Source: Cryptomeria japonica
Taxonomy: Eukaryota; Streptophyta; Pinopsida; Cupressales; Cupressaceae
NCBI RefSeq assembly: GCF_030272615.1
Contig: NC_081410.1
Location: 145,779,349 to 145,843,348, forward strand
Length of the DNA: 64,000 bases
Reading direction: 5' to 3'
The position numbers were made by a program, and so were the translations under genes. Numbering within the stretch: the first letter of the stretch is position 1; the number at the start of each line of letters is the position of its first letter. The notes beneath the pieces were generated by a model, which was not told the DNA's origin, ran no database searches, and saw nothing but the letters and a program-made list of their open reading frames with translations. This document shows positions 31,923 to 43,370 of the stretch, one piece after another.

Positions 31923-33490
31923 AGGGGTTTGACTAAGGAAAAAACCCATATATCCACCCAAACCTTCCCTTTTCAGTTGCAAGTGTAGAAACAGGTACTC
32001 GGAGGCACTTTCAACTCAGCAAAAGGCACAGGAACCACCCAGAATCATCAAATCTACCCTAATTTGCCTAGGATAGGGGTGTGGTGCCCTGGTCCTACCT
32101 AGGATAGTGGCGTGGCACCATGGTCTCCCTACTTTTCAGTGATCTTTAACAGGTTGCAACTTCAGGATCTCAAATTTGCATTTTCTCAGTTGTAGTCTCC
32201 TGTCTACAGAAATAGGACAATGGCGTGGCACCTTGGTCTAGGTCATTTTTGTTCAATTTGCAACATCAAGTTCACATCCAGAATCCTCCCCCTTTTATCC
32301 TTTTAGTATCTCAGTTTTAGATTTACAAGTTTGTTCAATTTCGAGTTCATTTATGCTTCATTCTTTATCTCATAATCTAGTTGATCATTCAAACCCTAGT
32401 TTTTCTCATTATTTGCAACAAGAAGAATAGAAACCCTAAGAGGTATTCCTTGGCTCTCTCTTTCTCACAAGAAGTAGCCAAAGTGATCTATCTCCCTAGG
32501 CTCTTTCGCTTTTCCCGCCACCACAGAAGTAATGTTTGTGTTGTAAGTTGAAGGTAATGATTATTATTTACTTAAGAGGTGCCCCCATTTCACCCCTTGG
32601 GAGGAAAAAATTGGTTTCTCTTTTGTTTTGGGATCGGGAGTATTGTGTAAAACCCGTGCAGTGAAATTTGAGTGTGAATTGGTTGCTGAAAATGTTTTTT
32701 TGTGTAATTGCCTTGGTGCTATGTGAATTGTTAGACCTGGGTTACAACTGACTCTAGCTCGGGGGTGGACTAATTTAAGCCCTATGGTTGGGGGGTGAGC
32801 TCCCATTGGTAGCTATTTGTTAATAATTTTATTTGGTGGGCCTTTCATCCACGTCACCTTTATGCAATTTGGATTTTGAGAAGTTTCTCTATTGCCTATG
32901 AAACAAAAGAAATGTTGTGTTAGGAGTTCCTTTTCCAAATTTGTTGGTTCCTTACATGAAAGTTGTCTAAATACTATTTTATGGAATTACCATTATTCGT
33001 TATTCATATGTAACATGTTTCATGAAAATAAATGTTAGTGAGCTTCATAAGGAAACTACGAGTGCAACAATTCTTGCTATATTTCAAGAAGTAATAAGTA
33101 TTTCATTCTTTTGTTCCTTGTTGAATAGTGTAGAGAATTCTAAAATGGCAAAACAAAATGTATAGATGATGTGAGAAATAATTTAGAACTCAAAGAAAGG
33201 TATTTAAGCTTGCATTATTAGTATTTATACTTGATAATGTTAGAAATCTAGACTAAGTTGTTCATCTGCAATGAAATAGAATAGGCTAGTTATAAAATGC
33301 ATAGTACACAAAGTTAGCAGATCTAAATGTGGTTTATGTGTTATTATTTTCACTCCCAGACATTATAATGTTATTACCTAATCTCTTTTCCTCGTTGATC
33401 TATTACAGATTCATATTCATAAATAATTTTGTTATTGAAAAACAAAAGACAAAAAATAAACATAAGACCATTATTAAATAAAATATATTT
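31923..33490. other. No recognisable gene; short imperfect repeat
   Basis: At about 32073-32250 the phrase AGGATAGTGGCGTGGCACC occurs three times imperfectly (GGTGTGGTGCCCTGGTC, GGCGTGGCACCATGGTC, GGCGTGGCACCTTGGTC). Otherwise unremarkable AT-rich sequence. Confidence 0.4.
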
Positions 33491-33627
33491 GCAACTCATT
33501 CTTTTCTTTTATTTCGCTGATATATATAACTCTGGGTATATATATATATATATAGTGTGTGTGTGTGTGTGTGTGTGTGTAATTATATATATGCATATAC
33601 ATGTATATGTGTGTGTGTGTGTGTGTA

Positions 33628-33675
<48 letters not shown>

Positions 33676-33759
33676 AACTGATTCTTTTCTTTTATTTCGC
33701 TGATATATATAACTCTGGGTATATATATATATCAACGAAATAAAATAAAAGAATCAGTT

Positions 33760-33791
<32 letters not shown>

Positions 33792-33926
33792 ATATATATA
33801 CATGTATATGCACATATATAAACACACACACACACACACACATATGTGTGTGTGTGTGTGTGTATTTATATATATATGCACGCACACACACACACAGATA
33901 TATATATATATGTGTGTGTGTGTATT

Positions 33927-33985
<59 letters not shown>

Positions 33986-34162
33986 ATGTATGTATATACA
34001 CATACATACATGTATATACATGTATGTATGTGTATATACATACATACATACATATATATATGTGTGTGTGTGTGTGTACATGCATACATGTATGTATGTA
34101 TGTATGTATGGATGCATACATACACACACACACATACATACATACATACATACATATATATG

Positions 34163-34194
<32 letters not shown>

Positions 34195-34251
34195 TGTACA
34201 TATATGTATATATACATACATACATACATATATGTACATACATGTATATAT

Positions 34252-34334
<83 letters not shown>

Positions 34335-34396
34335 CATACATAGATACACATACACACACACACACATACATATACATATATATATATATATATATA
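33491..34396. repeat. Compound TA/TG/CA/TATG microsatellite with inverted symmetry
   Basis: About 860 bp of (TA)n, (TG)n, (CA)n, (CATA)n and (TATG)n. A unique phrase GCAACTSATTCTTTTCTTTT occurs at 33491 and 33674 in direct orientation, and once inverted at about 33726-33761. The second direct copy and the inverted copy, with the flanking (TG)n and (CA)n, form a large imperfect palindrome. Long open frames on both strands are repeat artefacts. Confidence 0.93.
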
Positions 34397-34408
34397 GTCA
34401 CATAAATC

Positions 34409-35074
34409 TGTCCACTTAATTAAATGAATACTTAGTACTTATTTGATTATTTAACCATCAATTAATAATTAATTAAATTAATATTTAATTAATTCATTTT
34501 AACCCTCTTCTCCTATTAATTAAATAAATTATTCAATTTATTTTATTTAATTCACTTAACCAAATTTAGACCATTAATTAAATAAATAAATCATATTTAT
34601 TTAATTAAATATTCTCTCACATTTAAATAAATTAATATTTATTTAAATCCCCCAAAATCCCACCTCTCACATTTAAATAAATTAACATTTATTTAAATCA
34701 CTTTTATCCTCCACCCACTTGTATTTTCCTACAAATGCAAGTTGCACAATTATTTTAAATAAATAATTTATTTAAATCACCTTTATTCTCCACCCACTTG
34801 TATTTTCCTACAAAAGCAAGTTGCACAACTATTTTAAATAAATTATTTATCTAAAATCCTATTTATCCTCACCCACTTGAAACCTTTAATGGTTTCCCTT
34901 AAAGTCTTCAAACTTGATGGCTTTAAAGTCTTCAAACTTAATGGCTTCCCTTAAAGTCTTCTTAAGACTTTAATGGTTTTCCTTAAAGTCTTCAAGCCTT
35001 TAATGGTTTCCCTCAAAGTCCTCAAGCATTTTAATGCTTTATCTTCCTTTTTTTCATTTAAATAAATTAATATT
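34409..35074 (+). repeat. Element C 5' LTR, left part (start tentative)
   Basis: The candidate start is TGTCCACTTAATT right after the microsatellite. The block has AT palindromes of the same style as in A/B and three imperfect copies of an approximately 85-bp unit around CCACTTGTATTTTCCTACAAA. It continues at 51279 after removal of element B. Confidence 0.6.
35070..35074. repeat. Target site duplication of element B, left copy (ATATT)
   Basis: ATATT flanks the element here and at 51274-51278. The site is the apex of an imperfect 12-bp-arm palindrome in the LTR of C (left arm 35056-35067, loop TAAT). Confidence 0.95.
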
Positions 35075-35867
35075 TGTATATGGTGAAAATGGATAACAAT
35101 AACAACAAGATTGAAAGGCTAAATGAATTCAACCACCAAACCCTAGCCTAACAACAAGAAAGATCCACCATAACATATGAAGATTACCTAAGACAATGCA
35201 AATCACATGAAATCACAAAGATTATACCATCATATGTCCAATAGGGTTTGAATCTCCATTCTTCCTATCTCCATTGATCTTGCTTGATATATTTGCTCTC
35301 AGATTTTATATGCACAAGAGCTCAACAAAGAACGGAATGTGGTTGCAAGTAGGATCGTAGTGTAGTCCAATTGATCAAGTAGTTGGCTCATTAGAATGCT
35401 TGATTAGGATGAATGATTAGGGTTTGATAATGAAGGAGGCATCTCCTTATATAGAAGACACAATAAGAAATGGAGGGATAAGATTGAGAGGTGTAAAATG
35501 AGGTCGGCTATGATTAGAGGGTAGGTAAAAGAAATAATAAAATAATGAAAGGGGTAGGTAGTGTATGAATTAAGAGATGAATGACATGCGTCATGGGTAG
35601 AAAAGGCTAATGAATTAATTAAATAAATAAAGATTTATTTAATTAATAGAAGAAGTAGGATAATTAAATAAATAAGATATTTATTTAATTTAGGAAAATG
35701 ATAATTTAAATAAATAAATGTATTTATTTAAATGAGAAATAAGGCTAGAAGAGGATAAATGAATTAATTAAATAAATAAGGATTTATTTAATTAATAGAA
35801 GAATTAGGCTTAGGTAAAATAAATAAAATATTTATTTAATTAGACATGACAATTTTAGGTGTCTACA
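35075..35867 (-). repeat. Element B 3' LTR
   Basis: Near-identical to 50481-51273. It carries the AT palindrome series. Confidence 0.97.
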
Positions 35868-35879
35868 TTTTGCCCCTCT
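35868..35879 (-). other. Element B polypurine tract
   Basis: AGAGGGGCAAAA on the minus strand directly before the LTR, identical to element A. Confidence 0.88.
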
Positions 35880-36212
35880 TTGAGACAACGCGGCTTGTCG
35901 CGTTGTTTCAAAGAAGATAAGATGAACTGATATAGAGTTGCCCCAGGATGGGAATGATATGCCCCCTCGAGAGATTGGATGAAAATGTCTGAAAAGATTG
36001 CAGACAATCTCTTGATAAGAAAGAAAGGCTAGAATGGACTGACCGGATAAAGTGACAAAGTCATGAGATAATGAAGACTGACTCGGGAAATGAAGGCTAA
36101 GGCTAGGGTAGGCTATAAGATAGACCACGGGGGAAAATACATCCTCATTGTCATCTACACCTTCACGAGATCAAAGTGCAGAGCGAGAAAAGAGCACGAG
36201 CAGTCAGCAACG
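35880..36212. other. Element B: spacer between polypurine tract and PMD start
   Basis: About 330 bp colinear with A 3681-4013. No convincing frame; probably the 5' untranslated region of the antisense PMD gene. Confidence 0.5.
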
Positions 36213-36387
36213 ATGGCTTTCGTGCATAGATTCGACCGTGTTCGCCGATTTCAGAGGCCAGCAGAGGCAGGAGAGCCAGTAAGTACCACCAAACCTCCTT
36301 GTACTTTGACGCATTTAATTTTGTCATTAATGCATGTCGAATAGGGTCATAAATGCGCTTAGAAGTAGAGTTGAAAAATGTAATAAA

Positions 36388-36545
36388 CCGTCTAACCGCG
36401 TCTGCATCGGTGCCAGGCGCGTCTGTGTCGGTGCCAGGCACGTCTGTGTCTGGAACCGCATCTGCGTCGAATGCGGGCGCGTCTGCGATGTGCAGGGGCG
36501 TCTGTGCAGTCTGTAGGCGCGTTTATGTAATGTAAGCGCGTTTGC
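36388..36545. repeat. CGCGTCTGTG motif cluster in the PMD intron, element B
   Basis: About eight variants of GCGTCTGTG/GCGCGTCTGC at roughly 15-25-bp spacing on the plus strand. The element RNA (minus strand) therefore carries CACAGACGCG here, the complement of the leader arrays. Only a short remnant exists in A (about 4168-4190). Confidence 0.8.
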
Positions 36546-36674
36546 ATTGAAAAATGCAAGTTTGGTCTTCTAGGTCAAATCGGCAATTCTGTGATGAACA
36601 TATGCTGTCGATTGGATAAGCTGCTGAGAGGATACACTCAAGCAGGTCCTCTAGGGTAGACTAGGATAGATCAA

Positions 36675-36949
36675 GGCACTTTGTGATGAATAGTGAGTAC
36701 CAAGATAGAGTACTTTGTGATGAACAGGGAGTACCCAAAGTATGAGCAGCACTTTATGATGAACAGGGAGTGCGAATGTGAGTAACACTTTGTGATGAAC
36801 AGGGAGTGTCACACACATAGTACTTTGTGATGAACAGGGAGTACCACTAGGATAGAAGCAACACTTTGTGATGAACAGTGAGTGTCACTAGGATAGATAG
36901 CCATATGCATTTAGATAGCGAGTAGCATTTTGTGATAAACAGTGAATGC
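36675..36949 (+). repeat. Hairpin-unit array in the PMD intron, element B
   Basis: Seven units with the core TTTGTGATGAACAGKG. Arms are GTACT/AGTAC, GCACT/AGTGC, ACACT/AGTGT and, in a seventh unit absent from A (36925-36949), GCATT/AATGC. The first unit has the same single arm mismatch as in A. The upstream relative (about 36578-36613) has lost most of its stem. Confidence 0.88.
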
Positions 36950-38318
36950 CACTATAACTGACATGATTGAGTTGTTCGACTGCAGGAGTATTTGCCGATG
37001 CTAGAGTCACGGGAGAGATTCCCGTCGATGCAGAGGTTGCGACTTGAGTTGACACTTGGGGACCGAGCTGCCATTAAGGCGATGGGTTTGAGACATGTAC
37101 TATATGTGCTTGAGTTTCGGGCAAACATGGGTTTGCTGACTGCGCTTGCTGAGAGATGACACTCTGAGACATGCACATTCCATTTACCGATGGGTGAGAT
37201 GACAGTCACCCTGGAGGATGTTTAAAGGATTCTGCGGGTGCCGATCGATGGAGATTTGATCCCCTACGATCGAGATGGAGACCGGGAGGCATTGAGACGA
37301 GTGTTTCAGGACCCTGGATTGGAGATGAGGGCAGGACATGTGGCATGGGACACCATGACAGCCACAGGGTTAGCATTACCGGCAGTGATCGGAGGAGCTA
37401 TCAGTGGGTTCCTGTGTCCAGACAGGGCGACACAGGGATTGGTTGTGGGTTGGGGGGGAGCACTGGAGACACTGGTGACGCAGCACACCAGATACGCTTG
37501 GGGACCATGTGTGCTGGCCCATTTGTATTACGAGCTTCACCAGTTTGTTTATCACGGGTCAGTGGGATTGGGCTGCGGGGTGACACTGCTGCAGGTGTGG
37601 GCTTACGAGCATCTGCTAGTGATGAGGCCGATACACTTCAAAGGCAGGGGACATGGATGCAGTTTTGTGCATCTATACAATATGATCACCTCGCAGCCAC
37701 GGATTGGCAGGTTGGAGCATTGGCGGCAAGTGCTAGATGATATTGATGTGGTCATATGGAGACCATATCTAGGCTGCGAGGAGTGGGAGGATGACGCAGT
37801 GGAGCTGCCCTACACCTTCCAGAGCAGGTACCTGATTGGGCGGACGCCCTATGTGATAGAGAGGCAGCTTGTGGACAGGGTTTGCAGGCAGTATGGCAGG
37901 ATTCAGAGGATGCCACGGGGCTCGGGCATGTATGCCCGCACAGTCAGAGATCAGGCGCAGTTTGGGTCGTTGCTGTCATATGATCAAGCACTCACACAGC
38001 TAGCAGAGATGGTACCCCTACCCTGGGACATGTGGCCTGAGATCGAGGATGTCGGGATGAATGCTGAGTATTCAACATATTGGGCAGAGCATCCATTTCC
38101 CCGATTGACAGATCCAAGAGAGGCACTGGAGGGAGATGGTGGTGGTGAGGAGGATGATGATGGAGGTGATGGTGGCCGAGGCCGACGGAGGAGGCGAGGA
38201 GTAGTTGGAGAGAGGCGAGTTGCACCTCGGAGGGAGGGTGGAGAGGAGAGGCAGGCTCGGGTGGTGAGGGGTCACGGTGGATTGCCTCTACAGGTACCAG
38301 CAGCATAGGGTCCCAGGC

Positions 38319-38470
38319 AGGTACAGAGACAGGGACAGGTACAGGGACAGGTGCCAGTACAGGCACAGGAGCAGGGACGGAGACAGGTATAGGCATAGAG
38401 GCATGTACAGAGACAGGTACCTGTACAGGCACCAGTACAGGTACAGATACAGGGGCAGGCACCCACAGAG
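38319..38470 (+). repeat. CAGGTA/CAGGGA minisatellite coding Gln-Val repeats in PMD
   Basis: Irregular 6- to 12-bp units of CAGGTACAG, GACAGG and CAGGCACAG would encode a Gln-rich tract (VQ, GQ, AQ pairs). Two CAG codons have become TAG. Confidence 0.85.
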
Positions 38471-38992
38471 GGGGAGCCACAGGCAGAGGTAGAGGGGGCT
38501 GACCCAGAGGAGGATGAGTTGATTGAGCTCAGGGAGATCTGCCAGGGACAGGCAGATGAGATTCAGGAGCTAGAGAGGGAGAGGGATCGGCTCAGGACGA
38601 GGCTCAGAGATACTAAGCGAGAGAGAGATCAGGCGATCCAGCGCTATACAGAGGCTGAGACAGCACTGAGGGCAGGGAGACAGGCGGCGGAGGACACAGG
38701 GGCAGGATATGCATATGTGTTGCGGGCAGGAGAGGAGATAGGCTACTGGAGGGATCTCTACTATGGTGCAGTGCCAGCAGATCAGTGGGCGAGGAGCTTC
38801 CATAGACCGTTGCGTACAGCGATAGCTATGGGGGGGAGCTGGAGGAGACAGGCATCGAGTGGTGGGGTCATGGGTCCACCACCACCACCAGATAGAGGAG
38901 ATAGGCAGGGTGATCCTGGGGCGGGTCCTTCAGGGGCTCAGATTCCACCGAGGCCAGGCGGCTCCGAGGGAGGGAGTTCATCATTGCCTTAG

Positions 38993-40414
38993 AGGGCTCC
39001 CCTTTGTATCAGTTTTGTACCATTTTTTGTATGATGATGTAGACACCTGCGGGTGCTTGTAGCCATATGATTTTGACATCATTGTATCATGACACTTTAT
39101 ATATATATATATATATATGAGATGATTCATCTTTGCGGCAACTATATGCATGTGTACCTATGTGATGAGATGTTTAATGATGTATGAAATGCCATATTTT
39201 TGTTCTTTTATGTTGTATATGCATGATGCAAATGTGAATGTATGTAATGTAGATGAATATGATAATGCAAATGTAAATTGTGCTAACGAGTGTTGTGTGC
39301 AGGATGTGATGTAGTTGTGATATCTATATGTATGTATAAAATGCTTATATGTTGTAATGCAGGTGCAACTATATGAAATGCAAATGTTTTTGGTGTGTCA
39401 TTATACTCAGTCATGTGATAGCAGGCTACGCGGACTCGAGAAGGACGATGGAAGTCAATCAAGAAAGGGGGATGAAAGATAGAAGATATGAAAGTGAAAG
39501 AGCTTCTTGTGCGTTATCATCATTAAGCTTTATTATGGCAAGTAGGTTATGACAATCGAGGCATATGCTCGACCCAGAAAGTCATTGTACCTGTTTACAT
39601 GGAGATAAGACAGTCACAAACAAGGAATGCCCCAGTTCACACTAGACTCACAGTGTCCTCATATCCTTGGACAAGTCATAGCATTACTAAAAGACAATCC
39701 ACAGACAACAAATACAAATAGGTGACGATACCCCATCCTCGCCTTTCTAGTCAAAGACATCCTGGAGATAGAATCTCTAGTCAAAGACATCCTGGAAAAG
39801 CTAAAAGACATGTCACCAAAAGATGAAATCAAAAGAAAACCAAGACTCGACACCAACATCCACTGTAGTCCTCAAGTTTAGTGTCTCTTGTCACTTGTAT
39901 AAGTCTTATTTGATTGTGGTCACAATGTTTACTGTCACAGAAAGGATAGATAGCACTGAACCATAATGTTGTTTGAGTCTGTTGAAAGATTTGATTTGTT
40001 GAAGCCCATTGTTGCTGCTGTGTCTCATCTGAAACTGATTGAATCCATGAAGTTGATACTTTATTGTGGAGAAGATGGAACTTTATTGCAGACTGGCGAT
40101 GCAGATGTTGCTTTATTGCGGATTGTGCGTGGATAGACTGAAGGAAGCTGGAAGAAACTGTACTCCTTGAAACATGTGATGTTCTTAGTTCCACACCCAT
40201 TACTAGACGTAGGATTTGCCTTAGCCACAGATAGGATCCGGTTTATTATGGATGGAAAGGGAGATTTATTATGAATGGCTAACCAATCTTGGGTAGATCA
40301 ATAACAAGCCATGATGGGAATGGGTAAGTTTATTATAGATGAATAGGTTGTGAGTGTGTGCAAAGTGAAATGATGAAAGTGAATCCTGAAGGAGGGAGGA
40401 GCAATGTCTCTACG
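38993..40414. other. Element B 3' untranslated region
   Basis: Colinear with A 4990-6424. It has a TA run near 39098-39117. No coding frame is conserved between the two copies. Confidence 0.6.
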
Positions 40415-40575
40415 CATGGCGCTGATGACCTAGTTTTCACCATGGTACTTGCCCAGGGCGCCACCGAAGTGGTTTTCACCATTGGACGAAATTATTTCTC
40501 TTTACTTTTTTCGATTTTTCAATGTTTTTTTGTGTCACAAGGCGCCTGTTTGCCAGGTTTTCACCAAGTAACGAT
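40415..40575 (-). other. Conserved repeat-bearing block past integrase, element B
   Basis: Same TTTTCACC and GGCGC/GGCGCC pattern as A 6425-6580, with a handful of substitutions. Confidence 0.55.
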
Positions 40576-40652
40576 TTTTTTTGTTTTATAATTTTTTTGT
40601 ATTTTGAATTTTTTGATTTTTTTGTATTTTTGAATTAGGATATTCCGAAGAG

Positions 40653-42110
40653 CTATGTGTAGAACCTGCGAAGGTGCATGCTGTTGATAGGATCCTCCAA
40701 AGGTTCACCTTCTGTAGTTGAGAGCTGATATGCCCCAGAGCCATATACTGCTGTGATGATGTAAGGACCAAGCCAGTTTGGTTCGAACTTGCCCTTCTTC
40801 TCTCTGTCTTGCTGATTCTTGGGATTTTCTCAAAGAACCAAGTCACCTACCTCAAATGTGCGAGGCTTGACTTTGCGATTGTAGTTGCGACTCATTCGTT
40901 GTTAGTAAGCCTTGAGATGATTAAAAGCAGTTTGTCTCTGTTCATCTAGCAGTTCCAGTTCTTGTAAGCGAGAGACTCTGTAATCTTCATCAGTGATGAT
41001 GTTTTGCAAAGAGACCCGTAAAGAGGGTAGCTCGACCTCAATAGGCAAGATGGCTTCAGAACCATAGACTAGTGAATAAGGTGTAGCTCCTGTAGGTGTG
41101 CGGACACTTGTGCGGTAGGCCCAAAGTGCAGGATTGAGTTGGATATGCCAATTACGGCCAGCATCGTCGACTGTCTTCTTGAGGATTTTAAGGATTGTTT
41201 TATTAGACGCCTCAACTTGACCATTACCTTGGGGGTAATATGGTGTGGAGAAATGATGGGAAATATGGAAGCGGTCACAGAGTTTACGAATATCCTGATT
41301 TTTGAAGGGCCGCCCGTTATCAGTGATAATGGAAACAGGGATACCATATCGACAAATGATATAGTTAAGGATGAAGGTGGCAATCTGTTTTCCAGTGATT
41401 TGTGTGAGAGGCACAGCTTCAATCCACTTCGTGAAATACTCTGTGGCTGTGATAATGAATTTATGACCATTGGAAGAAGGAGGGTGAATCTTGCCTATGA
41501 GATCGAGTCCCCATTGACAAAAGGGCCAAGGAGACGCAAGTGGCTGTAGTTCTTATGCTGAGGCATGTATGAGGTCTCCATGAATTTGACATTGCTTACA
41601 TTTCTTGACAAACTGATATGAGTCTTTTTCCATATTGGGCCAGTAATATCCAGTCCTAATGAGTTTCTTGGCCAAGGTAGGACCACTAGCATGTGGACCA
41701 CATATCCCTTCATGCACTTCACGTAACGCAATCTGAGCTTCGTCGCTTTCTAGACATCTAAGAAGAGTGCCATCTAGACCTCGTCGGTATAGGATATCAG
41801 CTAAAATGACATATCAAGAGAATTGGCGAATGAAGGTGCGGCGTTGGTTATTTGATAGATCAGGAGGTAGGATATTGTCGCGAAGGTATGTGAAGATGGA
41901 ACCATATAACTGGGATTCGGGACCAACAACACATATCATTTCAGTAGGAGTGATCTCATATGATGGAACCAAAAGGTTATCCACCAAGAACTCATAGCGG
42001 GTCTCATTTGGAGGTAAATCAATCAATGAAGCAATTGTAGCCATGGCATCTGCGGCGCGATTCTGCTCTCTTGGTATCTGCTCAAAATCTATCCTTGTGA
42101 AGTGTTGTTT
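40653..42110 (-). pseudogene. Element B integrase with GPY/F end
   Basis: Minus-strand order: linker after RNase H (RAADAMATIASLIDLPPNE), HHCC zinc module (HEGICGPH...CKQCQIHG), DDE core with WGLDLIGKIHPP, IITDNGRPFKNQDI and PQGNGQVEASNK (the three acidic residues are present), then LNPALWAYRTSVRTPTGATP, FEVGDLVL, NWLGPYII and the end INSMHLRRFYT with stop at 40653. In-frame stops: TGA near 41814, TAA near 41550, TAA near 40900, TGA near 40831. Only nonsense changes are seen, no frameshift. Confidence 0.92.
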
Positions 42111-43370
42111 CTAGTCATCCACCATTTGTTTGTAAGGCATTAATTTTTCATCTTTTGTTTGGTAATCATCAGTTGCTTGACGGATGACAAGTTGAAAATC
42201 CCCAAAAAAACGAAGTTCCTGGATCTTCCACTGAATTGCAATCCGTAATCCAGTTGTTAATGCCTCATATTCCGCTATATTGTTAGTGCAAGGAAATGAT
42301 AAGCGGTATGATTTTGGTATAGAATCCCCTTGAGGAGTTATAAAGAGAATACCAGCTCCTGCCCCATGCTGTGTGTATGAGCCGTCAAAGTACAGTTGCC
42401 ATGGCTTTGTATGTGATACTGTTAAAATGGATTCATCTGGAAATTCTGAATTTAGAAGAACATCATCAATCATGGGGGCATCTGCTAACTGATCTGTGAT
42501 GGCTTGTCCTTTTATTGCTTTTCTATCCACATACTCGATGTCGAATTCACTCAGGATCATTACCCATTTGGCCAGTCGCCCCGTAAGTGTTGCTTTATTG
42601 AGAAGGTATTTTAATGGATCAATTCTTGCAACCAACTTAGTCTTATGAGTGAGCATGTAATGTCATAATTTATGTGAAGCAAAGACCACGGCGAGACATG
42701 CACGCTCGATTGGTGTGTAGTTTAGCTCATATCCCACCAATGTGCGACTAATATAGTATACGGCCTTTTCCTTGCCCCCAGCAATTTGTTGTGCTAAGAG
42801 TGCTCCCAGTGCTGTTGGAGTAGCTGATATGTATAGTAGCAAAGGCTGATCTGGAACTGGTGGCATCAGAACAGGCGGATTCAAGAGATAATCATTGAGC
42901 ATCTGGAAAGCCTTTTGACAGTTATCATCCCATTTGAATTTGATATTTTTATGTAGCAGGTGTTGAAAAGGATTACACTTATCTGCAAGTTGTGCTATGA
43001 ATCTTCGTATAGACTGGAGTCTCCCTTGTAAGGATCGAAGTTGACTGATATTTCTGGGTGGTGGCATGTCCAAGATAGCCTTGACCTTTGCTGGATCGGC
43101 TTCGATTCCTCTTTTGGACACAATGAATCCTAGGAGCTTGCCGGAGGTTACTCCAAAGACACATTTCTTGGGGTTTAATCTTACTTTGTATTTTTCCAAT
43201 CGGTCAAAGATGACTGGAAGTATGTCCAAATGTGTATCTCTATCTACTGATTTACCCAAGAGATCATCAACATAATCTTCCACAGTTATGTGCATGAGAT
43301 CATGAAAGATAGTAGTCATTGCTCTTTGATATGTAGCACCTGCATTTTTTAGTCCGAAGGGCATGACATT
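42111..43370 (-). pseudogene. Element B RT second half, RNase H and second (aRH-type) RNase H
   Basis: After VMPFGLKNAGATYQRAM comes the RT catalytic EDYVDDLLGKS (YVDD at 43263-43274), then NPKKCVFGVTSGKLLGFIVS and the thumb region. The first RNase H (LLLYISATPTALGALLAQ, YYISRTLVGYELNYTPIERA, EFDIEYVDRKAIKGQ) has lost the usual first Asp of gypsy RNase H. A second complete-looking RNase H follows: WQLYFDGSYTQHGAGAGIL, NNIAEYEALTTGLRIA, FFGDFQLVIRQ. A duplicated RNase H with a decayed first copy defines the Tat lineage. Stops: TGA just below 42663, TAG at 42111. Confidence 0.93.

Larger units (their letters stand above)
36213..38992 (+). pseudogene. Antisense plant mobile domain (PMD) protein gene of element B
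   Basis: Exon 1 (36213-36278, 22 codons from ATG) ends at CCA|GTAAGT. A 707-bp intron ends at GACTGCAG, and exon 2 runs in phase 0 from 36986 to the TAG at 38990-38992, about 690 residues in all. Exon 2 shows LTLGDRAAIKAMGL and TFHLPMGEMTVTLEDV, then IPYDRDGDREALRRVF, GFLCPDRATQGLVVGWGG, YAWGPCVLAHLYYELHQF, LLQVWAYEHL and YTFQSRYLIGRTP. An acidic/Arg-rich stretch, a Gln-Val repeat and a coiled coil (EIQELERERDRLRTRLRD) follow. Stops: TGA 37157-37159 (Trp codon in A), TAA 37223-37225 (Tyr in A), TAG 38306-38308, and two more TAG inside the CAG repeat. Gene and intron structure match element A, so the gene entered before they split. Confidence 0.85.

Noticed and set aside
33732-34419. Several overlapping frames of 160-215 codons on both strands
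   Set aside because: They consist only of TA/CA/TG repeats translated as His-Thr, Tyr-Ile and Cys-Val runs.
37992-38480. 162-codon minus-strand frame rich in Val-Pro
   Set aside because: It is the reverse reading of the CAGGTA minisatellite and acidic tail of PMD.
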